Source: Nocardioides ferulae (GTDB lineage Bacteria; Actinomycetota; Actinomycetes; Propionibacteriales; Nocardioidaceae). Taken from it: a DNA stretch of 64,000 bases. Position 1 is the stretch's first letter; the number at the start of each line of letters is the position of its first letter. The translations under genes were made by a program, and so were the position numbers. Shown here one piece after another: positions 56,845-64,000 of this stretch. The stretch spans positions 124,001 through 188,000 of the forward strand of contig NZ_QZVR01000005.1 of assembly GCF_003660455.1 (NCBI RefSeq), given 5' to 3'. Under the pieces are notes generated by a model that saw nothing but the letters and a program-made list of their open reading frames with translations, had not been told where the DNA came from and ran no database searches.

Positions 56845-58526
56845 CCGCCACGGAGACCGAGTCGCCCGAGGCGACCGAGGCCGTCGAGGCGCTGACCCCC
56901 GAGGCCGAGCGCCGCCGGCACCTGCTCGGCAAGCTCGCCGACGTCGACGCCGAGCACGCCAAGGCCGTGGCCGGCGGCGGGGAGAAGTACGTCGCGCGCC
57001 ACCACGAGCGGGGCAAGCTGCTGCCGCGCGAGCGGATCGAGCTGCTCATCGACGAGGGCTCGGCGTTCCTCGAGCTGAGCCCGTTGGCCGGCTGGGGCAC
57101 CGACTTCACCGTCGGCGCCAGCGTGGTCTGCGGCATCGGCGTCGTCGAGGGCGTGGAGTGCATGATCACCGCCAACGACCCGACCGTGAAGGGCGGCGCC
57201 TCCAACCCCTGGACGCTGAAGAAGATCTTCCGGGCCTCGCAGATCGCCGAGGAGAACGGGCTGCCGACGGTCTCGCTGGTCGAGTCTGCGGGCGCGGACC
57301 TGCCCACGCAGAAGGAGATCTTCATCCCGGGCGGCAAGCTGTTCCGGGACCTGACGCGAGCCAGCGCCCGCAAGCAGCCGACGATCGCGCTGGTCTTCGG
57401 CAGCTCGACCGCCGGCGGCGCCTACGTGCCGGGTCTGTCCGACTACACCGTGATGGTCAAGGAGCGGGCGCAGGTGTTCCTGGCCGGCCCGCCGCTGGTG
57501 AAGATGGCCACCGGCGAGGAGTCCGACGAGGAGACCCTCGGCGGCGCCGAGATGCACGCCCGCACCTCCGGCCTGGCCGACTACCTGGCCGAGGACGAGC
57601 TCGACGCGATCCGGATCGGCCGCCGGATCATCGCCCGGCTCAACTGGCGCAAGGCCTCGGAGACGGCATACGTCCCGGCTGCCCTGGCGACCGGTTCGGC
57701 CGGTGACATGGGCGTCCCGGGGGTGGTGACCTACGCCGAGCCCGAGCACGACCCCGAGACGCTGCTCGACCTGATCCCGACCGACCTCAAGGAGCCGTTC
57801 GACCCGCGCGAGGTGATCGTGCGCCTCGTCGACGGCGTGAGCGCGACCAACGAGGTGCCCTTCGACGAGTTCAAGCCGCTCTACGGATCCTCGCTGGTCA
57901 CCGGCTGGGCGCGGCTGCACGGGCGGCCGATCGGCATCCTCGCCAACGCCCAGGGCGTGCTGTTCAGCGAGGAGGCGCAGAAGGCCACCCAGTTCATCCA
58001 GCTGGCCAACCAGAAGAACACCCCGCTGCTGTTCCTGCACAACACCACCGGCTACATGGTGGGCGCGGAGTACGAGCAGGGCGGCATCATCCGGCACGGC
58101 TCGGCGATGATCAACGCGGTGTCGAACTCGAAGGTGCCGCACATCTCGGTGCTGATCGGCGCCTCCTACGGCGCCGGCAACTACGGCATGAACGGCCGCG
58201 CCTACGACCCGCGCTTCCTGTTCACCTGGCCCAACGCGAAGTCCGCGGTGATGGGTCCCCAGCAGCTGGCCGGGGTGCTCTCGATCGTCTCCCGCGCCGC
58301 GGCCGAGGCGAAGGGCAAGCCGTACGACGAGGAGGCCGACGCCGGCATGCGGGCGATGGTCGAGTCGATGATCGAGGAGCAGAGCCTCCCGTTCGTGCTG
58401 TCCGGGATGCTCTACGACGACGGGGTCATCGATCCCCGCGACACCCGGACCATCCTCGGCATCTGCCTGTCCGTCATCGACAACGCGCCCTTCGAGGGCA
58501 CCGACCGGTTCGGAGTCTTTCGCTGA
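56841..58526 (+). CDS. Acyl-CoA carboxylase beta (carboxyltransferase) subunit
   Basis: 561 aa. Carboxyltransferase N and C lobes: ERGKLLPRERIELLIDEGSA, NDPTVKGGASNPWTLKKIFR, VFGSSTAGGAYVPGLSDY (oxyanion-type loop), IGILANAQGVLFSEEAQKAT, PLLFLHNTTGYMVGAEYEQG and SVLIGASYGAGNYGMNGRAY. The last two elements are typical of methylcrotonyl/geranyl-CoA carboxylases rather than propionyl-CoA carboxylase. It moves CO2 from carboxybiotin to a 3-methyl-2-enoyl-CoA. It overlaps the upstream gene by ATGA and shares one base with the alpha-subunit start. Confidence 0.92.
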   Translation: MTATETESPEATEAVEALTPEAERRRHLLGKLADVDAEHAKAVAGGGEKYVARHHERGKLLPRERIELLIDEGSAFLELSPLAGWGTDFTVGASVVCGIGVVEGVECMITANDPTVKGGASNPWTLKKIFRASQIAEENGLPTVSLVESAGADLPTQKEIFIPGGKLFRDLTRASARKQPTIALVFGSSTAGGAYVPGLSDYTVMVKERAQVFLAGPPLVKMATGEESDEETLGGAEMHARTSGLADYLAEDELDAIRIGRRIIARLNWRKASETAYVPAALATGSAGDMGVPGVVTYAEPEHDPETLLDLIPTDLKEPFDPREVIVRLVDGVSATNEVPFDEFKPLYGSSLVTGWARLHGRPIGILANAQGVLFSEEAQKATQFIQLANQKNTPLLFLHNTTGYMVGAEYEQGGIIRHGSAMINAVSNSKVPHISVLIGASYGAGNYGMNGRAYDPRFLFTWPNAKSAVMGPQQLAGVLSIVSRAAAEAKGKPYDEEADAGMRAMVESMIEEQSLPFVLSGMLYDDGVIDPRDTRTILGICLSVIDNAPFEGTDRFGVFR

Positions 58527-60580
58527 TGATCACCAAACTGCTGGTCGCCAACCGTGGCGAGATCGCCCGCCGGGTGTTCACCACCTGCCGGCGCCTTGGC
58601 ATCGAGACCGTGGCCGTGCACTCCGACGCCGACGCGGGCCTGCCGTTCGTGGCCGAGGCCGACGCCGCCGTGCGCCTGCCGGGCAACACGCCGGCCGAGA
58701 CCTACCTGCGCGCCGACCTGGTCATCGAGGCGGCCCGCAAGGCGGGGGCCGACGCCGTCCACCCCGGCTACGGCTTCCTGTCGGAGAACGCCGACTTCGC
58801 CCGCGCGGTCACCGCGGCCGGGCTGACCTGGGTCGGCCCGGAGCCCGCCTCGATCGAGTCGATGGGCTCGAAGGTCGAGTCGAAGAAGCTGATGGAGGCC
58901 GCCGGGGTGCCGGTGCTGGCCGACCTGGGTGCCTCGGCGACCGAGGCCGACCTGCCGCTGCTGGTCAAGGCCTCCGCGGGCGGCGGCGGTCGCGGCATGC
59001 GCGTCGTGCGTGCGCTGGCCGACCTGCCGGGCGAGGTCGAGAAGGCCTCCGCCGAGGCGGCGTCCGCGTTCGGCGACGGCACCGTCTTCGTCGAGCCGTA
59101 CGTCGAGCACGGCCGCCACGTCGAGGTGCAGGTCGTGGGCGACCGGCACGGCACCGTGCTGGTGCTCGGCGAGCGCGACTGCTCGATCCAGCGCCGCCAC
59201 CAGAAGGTCGTCGAGGAGACGCCAGCCCCGGGCCTCTCGGTCGAGACCCGCGAGGCGCTGCACGAGGCGGCGAGGGCCGCCGCGCACGCGATCGACTACG
59301 TCGGCGCCGGCACCGTGGAGTTCCTGGTCGACGCCGCCGACCCGACCCGTTTCTGGTTCCTGGAGATGAACACCCGGCTCCAGGTCGAGCACCCGGTCAC
59401 CGAGGCGGTGTTCGGCGTCGACCTGGTCGAGCTCCAGCTCGCCGTCGCCGAGGGGCGCCCGGTCAGGGACTCCCTGGCCCCCGACGTCGCGGCACGCATC
59501 GGCGACGACACTCCGCTCGGGCACGCCGTCGAGGTGCGGCTCTATGCCGAGGACCCCGCCCACGACTGGCAGCCGCAGAGCGGTCTGCTCACCGCGTTCG
59601 ACATCCCGGGTGTGGTCAGCGAGTTCACCGGCCCCGCGACCCACGGACTCCGTCTCGACACCGGCTTCGTCGCCGGCAGCGAGGTCGGCACCCACTACGA
59701 CGCGATGCTGGCGAAGGTGATCGCCTGGGCCCCCACCCGCGAGCAGGCGCTGCGCCAGCTCGCCGGGTCGCTGGCCAAGGCCCGGCTGCACGGCCTGGTC
59801 ACCAACCGCGACCTGCTGGTCGAGGTGCTGCGCCACCCGGTGTTCGTCGCCGGCGACGTGAGCACCGACTTCTTCGACACCCAGCAGCTCGCCTCCCGCG
59901 GTGGCGGCGACGACGCCGAGCGTGCCGGTCGTGCCGCGCTGGCCGCGACCGTCGCGCTCGCCGAGCGGGACCGGGCGGCCCGGACGGTGCAGCAGGGCGC
60001 CCCGGTGGCCTGGCGCAACGTGGTCAGCCAGCCCCAGCGCACCGCCTTCGACGTGGCCGGCCGCGACGAGGCGCTCGAGGTCGCCTGGTACGGCGGCCGC
60101 GACGGCTACCGGCTGGGCGACGAGTCCTGCGTGGTGCTCGCGGCCACCGCCGACCGCGTCGTCCTCGAGCGCGACGGCGTCGCCACGGCGTACCACGTCT
60201 CGGTCACCATCCCCGGGCGCCTGGACGCCCCGGTCGTCGACGTCGACAGCCCCGAGGGCCACGTGCGGCTCACCAGGCGGCCGCGTTTCACCGACCCCGC
60301 CGAGCAGGTCGCCAGCGGTTCGCTGCTCGCGCCGATGCCCGGCACCGTGCTCAGCGTCGCCGTCGAGGCGGGTGCGCGGGTCGCCGCGGGCCAGCAGGTG
60401 CTGGTGATGGAGGCGATGAAGATGCAGCACACCGTGGCCGCGCCGCACGACGGCGTCGTCACCGACATCCCCGTCGCCGCGGGCGACCAGGTGGCCGCCG
60501 GGGCCGTGCTGGCCGTGGTCGAACCCGACGAGACCGACGGCCACGACGACAACCCAGCCACCACCGAGGAGACCGCATGA
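58526..60580 (+). CDS. Acyl-CoA carboxylase alpha subunit (biotin carboxylase + BCCP)
   Basis: 684 aa. Biotin carboxylase: KLLVANRGEIARRVFTTCRR, VHPGYGFLSENADFARAVTA, ATP-grasp glycine loop KASAGGGGRGMRVVRALADL and FWFLEMNTRLQVEHPVTEAV. The C-terminal biotinyl domain has the lysine Lys632 in VLVMEAMKMQHTVAAPHDGV. It carboxylates its own biotin using ATP and bicarbonate, feeding the beta subunit. The start is ATG 58526, one base into the upstream stop (TGATG). This alpha/beta pair with AtuA and two dehydrogenases matches leucine- or acyclic-terpene-type degradation. Confidence 0.93.
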   Translation: MITKLLVANRGEIARRVFTTCRRLGIETVAVHSDADAGLPFVAEADAAVRLPGNTPAETYLRADLVIEAARKAGADAVHPGYGFLSENADFARAVTAAGLTWVGPEPASIESMGSKVESKKLMEAAGVPVLADLGASATEADLPLLVKASAGGGGRGMRVVRALADLPGEVEKASAEAASAFGDGTVFVEPYVEHGRHVEVQVVGDRHGTVLVLGERDCSIQRRHQKVVEETPAPGLSVETREALHEAARAAAHAIDYVGAGTVEFLVDAADPTRFWFLEMNTRLQVEHPVTEAVFGVDLVELQLAVAEGRPVRDSLAPDVAARIGDDTPLGHAVEVRLYAEDPAHDWQPQSGLLTAFDIPGVVSEFTGPATHGLRLDTGFVAGSEVGTHYDAMLAKVIAWAPTREQALRQLAGSLAKARLHGLVTNRDLLVEVLRHPVFVAGDVSTDFFDTQQLASRGGGDDAERAGRAALAATVALAERDRAARTVQQGAPVAWRNVVSQPQRTAFDVAGRDEALEVAWYGGRDGYRLGDESCVVLAATADRVVLERDGVATAYHVSVTIPGRLDAPVVDVDSPEGHVRLTRRPRFTDPAEQVASGSLLAPMPGTVLSVAVEAGARVAAGQQVLVMEAMKMQHTVAAPHDGVVTDIPVAAGDQVAAGAVLAVVEPDETDGHDDNPATTEETA

Positions 60581-61740
60581 GCACGTTCACCGAGCCCGAG
60601 GAGCGCCAGGAGCTGCGCAAGGCGGTCTTCGCGCTGGCCTCGAAGTACGGCCACACCTACATCGCCGAGAAGGCCCGGGAGGGCGGCAAGGTCACCGAGC
60701 TGTGGGCCGACATGGGCAAGCACGGCTTCCTCGGCGTCAACATCGCCGAGGAGTACGGCGGCGGGGGCGGCGGCATCGGCGACCTCGCGGCGGTCCTCGA
60801 GGAGGCCGCGGCGGCCGGTGCCCCGATGCTGATGATGGTGGTCTCGCAGGCGATCTGTGGGTCGGTCATCGGCCGGTTCGGCACCGAGGAGCAGAAGAAG
60901 CGCTGGCTGCCGGGCATCGCGGACGGCTCCTACACGATGGCGTTCGCGATCACCGAGGCCGACGCCGGGTCGAACTCCCACAACATCACCACCACCGCGA
61001 CCCGTGACGGCGACGGCTGGGTGCTGAAGGGATCGAAGACCTACATCTCCGGCGTCGACGAGGCGGAGGGCATCCTGGTCGTGGGCCGGGCAGCCGACGC
61101 GAAGACCGGCAAGCTCAAGCCCTGCCTGTTCGTGGTGCCGACCGACGCGCCGGGCCTGGAGAAGCAGGTCATCGAGATGACCTTCGACGCCCCCGAGAAG
61201 CAGTTCACGCTGTTCTTCGACGACGTCCGGCTGCCGGGTGACGCGCTGGTCGGCGACGAGGACGCCGGCCTGCTGCAGCTCTTCGCGGGCCTCAACCCCG
61301 AGCGGATCATGGGCGCGGCGTACTCGAACGGCATGTCGCGGTTCGCGCTGGCCAAGGCGGTCGACTACGCCAAGACCCGGTCGGTCTGGAAGGACCAGCC
61401 GATCGGCGCCCACCAGGGCATCGCGCACCCGCTGGCCAAGGTCAAGATCGAGCTGGAGCAGGCCAAGCTGCTGCAGCAGAAGGCGGCCGCGCTCTACGAC
61501 GCCGGCGACGACATGGGGGCAGGCGAGTTCGCCAACATGGCCAAGTACGCCGCCGGCGAGGTCGCCTGCAACTCCACCGACGTGGCGGTGCACACCCACG
61601 GCGGCTCGGGGCTGACCACCGAGCTCGGGCTGGCCAACATGCTGGTCGCGGCCCGTCTCGGCCGGATCGCCCCGGTCAGCCGCGAGATGATCCTCAACTT
61701 TGTCGCGATGCACTCGCTTGGGCTGCCGAAGTCCTACTAG
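60577..61740 (+). CDS. Acyl-CoA dehydrogenase
   Basis: 387 aa. Motifs: MAFAITEADAGSNSHNITTT, VLKGSKTYISGVDEAEGILV, FTLFFDDVRLPGDALVGDED, QPIGAHQGIAHPLAKVKIEL and the C-terminal THGGSGLTTELGLANMLVAA. It overlaps the biotin carboxylase stop by ATGA and ends the operon. The two dehydrogenases of the operon (55636 and this one) may act on different chain lengths or stereoisomers of the same branched substrate. No enoyl-CoA hydratase or HMG-CoA lyase is encoded in the operon. Confidence 0.92.
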   Translation: MSTFTEPEERQELRKAVFALASKYGHTYIAEKAREGGKVTELWADMGKHGFLGVNIAEEYGGGGGGIGDLAAVLEEAAAAGAPMLMMVVSQAICGSVIGRFGTEEQKKRWLPGIADGSYTMAFAITEADAGSNSHNITTTATRDGDGWVLKGSKTYISGVDEAEGILVVGRAADAKTGKLKPCLFVVPTDAPGLEKQVIEMTFDAPEKQFTLFFDDVRLPGDALVGDEDAGLLQLFAGLNPERIMGAAYSNGMSRFALAKAVDYAKTRSVWKDQPIGAHQGIAHPLAKVKIELEQAKLLQQKAAALYDAGDDMGAGEFANMAKYAAGEVACNSTDVAVHTHGGSGLTTELGLANMLVAARLGRIAPVSREMILNFVAMHSLGLPKSY

Positions 61741-61772
61741 CCAGGACGCGTCAGCGGACTGGCGTGGTAGGA

Positions 61773-61834
61773 GGTCGAGCGAGCCGCACGACCGAGCCTG
61801 CGAGGTCGTGACCGGCGGGTCGAGACCCGCTGAG
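61773..61834 (+). repeat. 62-bp dispersed repeat, copy b
   Basis: Begins GGTCGAGCGAGC; contains the stem CACGACC-gagcctgcga-GGTCGTG and GCGGGTC-GA-GACCCGC. It is 84% identical to 34240-34301. The gap 61741-61935 holds this and the 70-bp hairpin only. Confidence 0.65.
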
Positions 61835-61851
61835 TCCGCTCCCCGCCGCCT

Positions 61852-61921
61852 TGTAACGCGGTGTCCCGGTAGCTACCGCGGTGTCACAACGCCGCAGAAG
61901 CTACCGGGACACCGCGTTACA
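61852..61921. repeat. 70-bp perfect hairpin element, copy B
   Basis: Arms 61852-61874 and 61899-61921 (TGTAACGCGGTGTCC...) are perfectly complementary, with a 24-nt loop beginning ACCGCGGTG. Two base differences from copy A occur at matched positions in both arms (G/C swaps). It lies between convergent acyl-CoA dehydrogenase and DUF3054 genes. Confidence 0.85.
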
Positions 61922-61935
61922 GCGGCTGCGAGCGA

Positions 61936-62292
61936 TCACCGTCGGCGGGCGACGAGGAGCCGGGAGGCCAGCCGCCAGCCCAGCAGGAGGGCGCCGAGGA
62001 ACCCGGTGGCGACCAGCACGAACGACCAGGCCGTGCCGTCGCCGGTCAGCCGGCGCAGCAGCATCCCGCCGACCACGGCGCAGCCCCAGACGACCGAGCC
62101 GGCCCGCAGCGACGCGGAGCCGCGCACGAGCAGGTGGCCGAGCGCCAGCCCGGCCAGGAACGGCCAGGCGGTGTCGAGCACCCCGCCCAGGGCGCCGCCC
62201 TCGTCGTGCGAGCGGCGTCCCAGCGCCGCGAACAGGATCACGACGGCCGCGTCGATCGCGACGGTCAGGGCGGGGTGGACGGGTCGGCGCAC
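61936..62292 (-). CDS. DUF3054 membrane protein
   Basis: 118 aa, four TM segments. The DUF3054 hallmark is VVILFAALGRRSHDEGGALG then GVLDTAWPFLAGLALGHLLV; the later segments are SVVWGCAVVGGMLLRRLTG and AWSFVLVATGFLGALLLGWR. The family is widespread in actinobacteria with no known function. The GTG at 62292 is the only family-consistent start. It converges with the acyl-CoA dehydrogenase across the hairpin and is 49 bp downstream of the phosphatase gene stop on the same strand. Confidence 0.82.
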   Translation of the reverse strand: MRRPVHPALTVAIDAAVVILFAALGRRSHDEGGALGGVLDTAWPFLAGLALGHLLVRGSASLRAGSVVWGCAVVGGMLLRRLTGDGTAWSFVLVATGFLGALLLGWRLASRLLVARRR

Positions 62293-62341
62293 CCGACCAT
62301 TCTCAGGGCCCCGCCACTCGCGTCCGAGCGCGGGTCGGCCC

Positions 62342-63154
62342 CTACCCGATGAGCTTCGCGCGGAGCGCGTCGAGCACCTCGTCGTCGAGGCCCAGCCCCT
62401 CACGCAGGTACGCCGTGCGGTCGCCGTAGGCGAGCTCGACGGCGGCGTACGCCTCGGCCAGGAACGTCTCGTCGGCGACCAGCACCCGCTCGTAGACCTC
62501 GACCTTCTCCGGTCCCAGGCCCTCGGCCACCATCGCGAGGTACTTCTTGCGGGTGCCGGCGGAGCGCTCGTTGGTGAGCAGGTAGTCGGCCAGGATCGTG
62601 TCGTCGTCGACGCCGGCGAGGTGCAGCAGCAGTGATGCCGCCCAGCCGGTGCGGTCCTTGCCGGCGGTGCAGTGGAAGAGCTGGGCACCCTCCGCCTCGG
62701 CCAGGTGGCGGAACAGCCCCGCGAACGCCGCCCGCGCCCCGGGGTCGGCCACGAACCCGCGGTAGACGCGCCGCATCACCTCGTCCGCGGCGTCGTCGTC
62801 GGACAGCCCGGCCAGATCGTCCAGCGGGATGCCCGGCACCTCGTGGTGGTGCCAATGCGCGCCCGGCACGGCGACGTCCGGATGCGCCTCGACCTCGACC
62901 GCACTGCGCAGGTCGAGCAGCCCGGTGATGCCGAGCCGGCCCAGCTCAGTGGCGTCGTGGTGGGTCAGCCGCAGCCCGTTGGAGCGGTAGAACACCCCGG
63001 TGCGCACCCGGCCGCCGCCGGCCGTCGGGTAGCCCGGGCCCGGCCCGGCGACGTCGCGGAAGTTGTCCGCCGAGGCGAGGCGGACCAGCTCCTCGGAGAA
63101 CTCGTGCTCCCGCTCCGCGTCGTCCAGGAGGTCGCTCGGCCCGTGCGTGCTCAC
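62342..63154 (-). CDS. Tyrosine-protein phosphatase (PTP, DSP-like)
   Basis: 270 aa. The P-loop is LFHCTAGKDRTGWAASLLLH with nucleophile Cys162, the CX5R motif of low-specificity bacterial tyrosine/lipid phosphatases of the Tyr_phosphatase_3 (PtpB-like) family. The N-terminal NFRDVAGPGPGYPTAGGGRV and RSNGLRLTHHDATELGRLGI also match. Mycobacterial PtpB relatives dephosphorylate phosphotyrosine and phosphoinositides. GTG 63154 is chosen from the family N-terminus. It is divergent from the GH31 gene (69-bp gap). Confidence 0.87.
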   Translation of the reverse strand: MSTHGPSDLLDDAEREHEFSEELVRLASADNFRDVAGPGPGYPTAGGGRVRTGVFYRSNGLRLTHHDATELGRLGITGLLDLRSAVEVEAHPDVAVPGAHWHHHEVPGIPLDDLAGLSDDDAADEVMRRVYRGFVADPGARAAFAGLFRHLAEAEGAQLFHCTAGKDRTGWAASLLLHLAGVDDDTILADYLLTNERSAGTRKKYLAMVAEGLGPEKVEVYERVLVADETFLAEAYAAVELAYGDRTAYLREGLGLDDEVLDALRAKLIG

Positions 63155-63211
63155 GACCCGGGAGCCTATGCGGACTCGCCCATCCCGACCGCGGCGTGGC
63201 TGATCTGCGCG

Positions 63212-63217
63212 TAGCGT
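63212..63217 (+). promoter_or_regulatory. -10 element (leaderless start of GH31 gene)
   Basis: TAGCGT fits TANNNT and lies 6 nt before ATG 63224, with no ribosome-binding site between. A leaderless message is likely. Confidence 0.38.
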
Positions 63218-63223
63218 CAGCCC

Positions 63224-64000
63224 ATGCGCCGAGCCCACGTCCGCGCGGTCGTCCTGGCCGCCTCGCTGCCCATCGCCCTGGCCGGGGGCCTCGCCGCGGT
63301 GCAGAGCGCGCCCCTGGCGCCCGTCCTGCCGGCCGACCGTGTCGACACCGTCGAGCCGGGAGCGCTGACCGTCGCCACGGCGGCGGTCGGCACCTGGGAG
63401 GGCGAGGCCGTGGCGGTGTCGGTCACCGCGCAGGGCCTCAGCGTCGACGTCGACGGCCGCTCGGTCTGGACCTCCCAGCCCGCGAGCGCGTTCGTCACCG
63501 GTGGTCGCGGTGACGTCACCTGGCAGGAGCACCGCGGCTACTTCTGGCCGACCGTGCAGTACGCCGACCGGCTGGGCGAGCAGACCGTCGACCGGGTCGA
63601 GGTCGTCGACGGCGCGGTCGTGGTGACTGGAGCCCTCGCCGGCGCCGACGGCGCGGGCGACGAGGGGGCGACCTACACGCTGACGATCCAGGACCGGTCG
63701 CACGGCGGCGCCACGATCGACGTCGCGACCGCGGGCGCCACGCCCCTCGACTCGGTCGCGCTCGTCTCGGGGCGCTCCGCGGGCGCGGGCGTGCACGGCT
63801 TCGGCGAGCAGTTCGCCGACTTCGACCTCGACGGCCGGCTGCTGCCCATCGTGGTCCGCGAGCAGGGCGTGGGCCGCGGCGAGCAGCCGATCACCCAGCT
63901 CGCCGACCTCACCCAGAACGGTGCCGGCGGCACCGACCAGATGACGTACGCCGCGTGGTCGTCGTTCGTGACCGAGGACCTGCGCGGGCTGCGCCTCGCT
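63224..64000 (+). CDS. Secreted glycoside hydrolase family 31, N-terminal part (runs off window)
   Basis: 259 codons are visible and the frame is still open at the edge. Signal peptide MRRAHVRAVVLAASLPIALA, then a GH31 N-terminal beta domain: WQEHRGYFWPTVQYADRLGE and AGAGVHGFGEQFADFDLDGR followed by LLPIVVREQGVGRGEQPI. The (R/S)EQGVGR element is typical of the sulfoquinovosidase (YihQ)-like branch of GH31, so the enzyme may release sulfoquinovose from glycosides rather than glucose; the catalytic domain lies outside the window, so this is inference. Signal peptide length is about 29 residues. Confidence 0.72.
   Translation, partial: MRRAHVRAVVLAASLPIALAGGLAAVQSAPLAPVLPADRVDTVEPGALTVATAAVGTWEGEAVAVSVTAQGLSVDVDGRSVWTSQPASAFVTGGRGDVTWQEHRGYFWPTVQYADRLGEQTVDRVEVVDGAVVVTGALAGADGAGDEGATYTLTIQDRSHGGATIDVATAGATPLDSVALVSGRSAGAGVHGFGEQFADFDLDGRLLPIVVREQGVGRGEQPITQLADLTQNGAGGTDQMTYAAWSSFVTEDLRGLRLA

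Overview
The window is about 72-74% GC by eye, with G/C at nearly every third codon position, many GTG starts, 4-bp ATGA/GTGA gene overlaps and several apparently leaderless starts. Gene content points the same way: mycobacterial-type glpD/TetR/flavoprotein/DAG-kinase synteny, DinB-like mycothiol-S-transferase-fold proteins, F420-type LLM oxidoreductase, PadR regulators, CsbD, and an AtuA/acyl-CoA carboxylase operon. This indicates a chromosomal segment of a high-GC actinobacterium, most likely Nocardioides or a close relative in the Propionibacteriales. That assignment is inference. I see no tRNA, rRNA, phage, IS element, replication origin or CRISPR.

Layout. 1-3581: the tail of an MFS exporter, running head-on into a LuxR regulator encoded with a DinB-like protein and a SigG-type ECF sigma factor. 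3633-8381: glpD-tetR diverging from an alkyl-DHAP-synthase-like flavoenzyme and a diacylglycerol kinase, a possible ether/phospholipid module. 8453-17381: cystathionine-synthase-like enzyme with its Lrp regulator, pirin, GH1 beta-glucosidase, MDR oxidoreductase, C-S lyase, and a PadR-FadH pair. 17547-21780: secreted M28 peptidase, a His-rich DUF4396 membrane protein behind a CsoR-type copper box, and an amino-acid ABC importer. 21791-23604: a nucleotidyltransferase beside an AbiEi-like/DUF559 protein, an AbiE-like pair bracketed by palindromic repeats. 23718-31103: CoA transferase, glutamine amidotransferase, a flavin/PNPOx-fold protein behind a DosR-like box, a flavin monooxygenase, CsbD, a DEAD-box helicase with a structured leader, and a CPBP protease. 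31126-36671: NmrA-like protein, and a MerR regulator diverging from a thiolase/FadB beta-oxidation pair. 37722-41632: acyl-CoA dehydrogenase, SDR, APH-type kinase and phosphatase, resembling 4-hydroxyacid (levulinate-type) catabolism. 43872-49019: SDR, then a PadR-micro-ORF-ABC exporter operon. 49202-52216: large secreted subtilase. 52396-61740: a seven-gene, fully overlapping TetR/AtuA/acyl-CoA dehydrogenase/biotin carboxylase operon. The right end holds DUF3054, a tyrosine phosphatase and the start of a GH31 glycosidase.

The most unusual material is non-coding. (1) A family of palindromic elements, six copies, each exactly 63 bp. Two bracket the nucleotidyltransferase gene so that its start and stop codons lie inside the repeats, and one has become the N-terminal coding sequence of an acyl-CoA dehydrogenase. 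(2) Two 70-bp perfect hairpins (23-24-23) with compensatory base changes, both between convergent genes. (3) A head-to-head array of twelve degenerate repeat units on a 32-bp period, filling a 376-bp convergent gap. (4) A 62-bp and a 43-bp dispersed repeat. Regulatory palindromes are also plentiful: a TetR site spanning two start codons, a MerR site in a 19-bp spacer, and CsoR-, DosR-, PadR- and Lrp-type sites.

Functionally the window is dominated by acyl-CoA and lipid metabolism, with each cluster next to its own local regulator. All functional names rest on sequence motifs read by eye; no database search was run.
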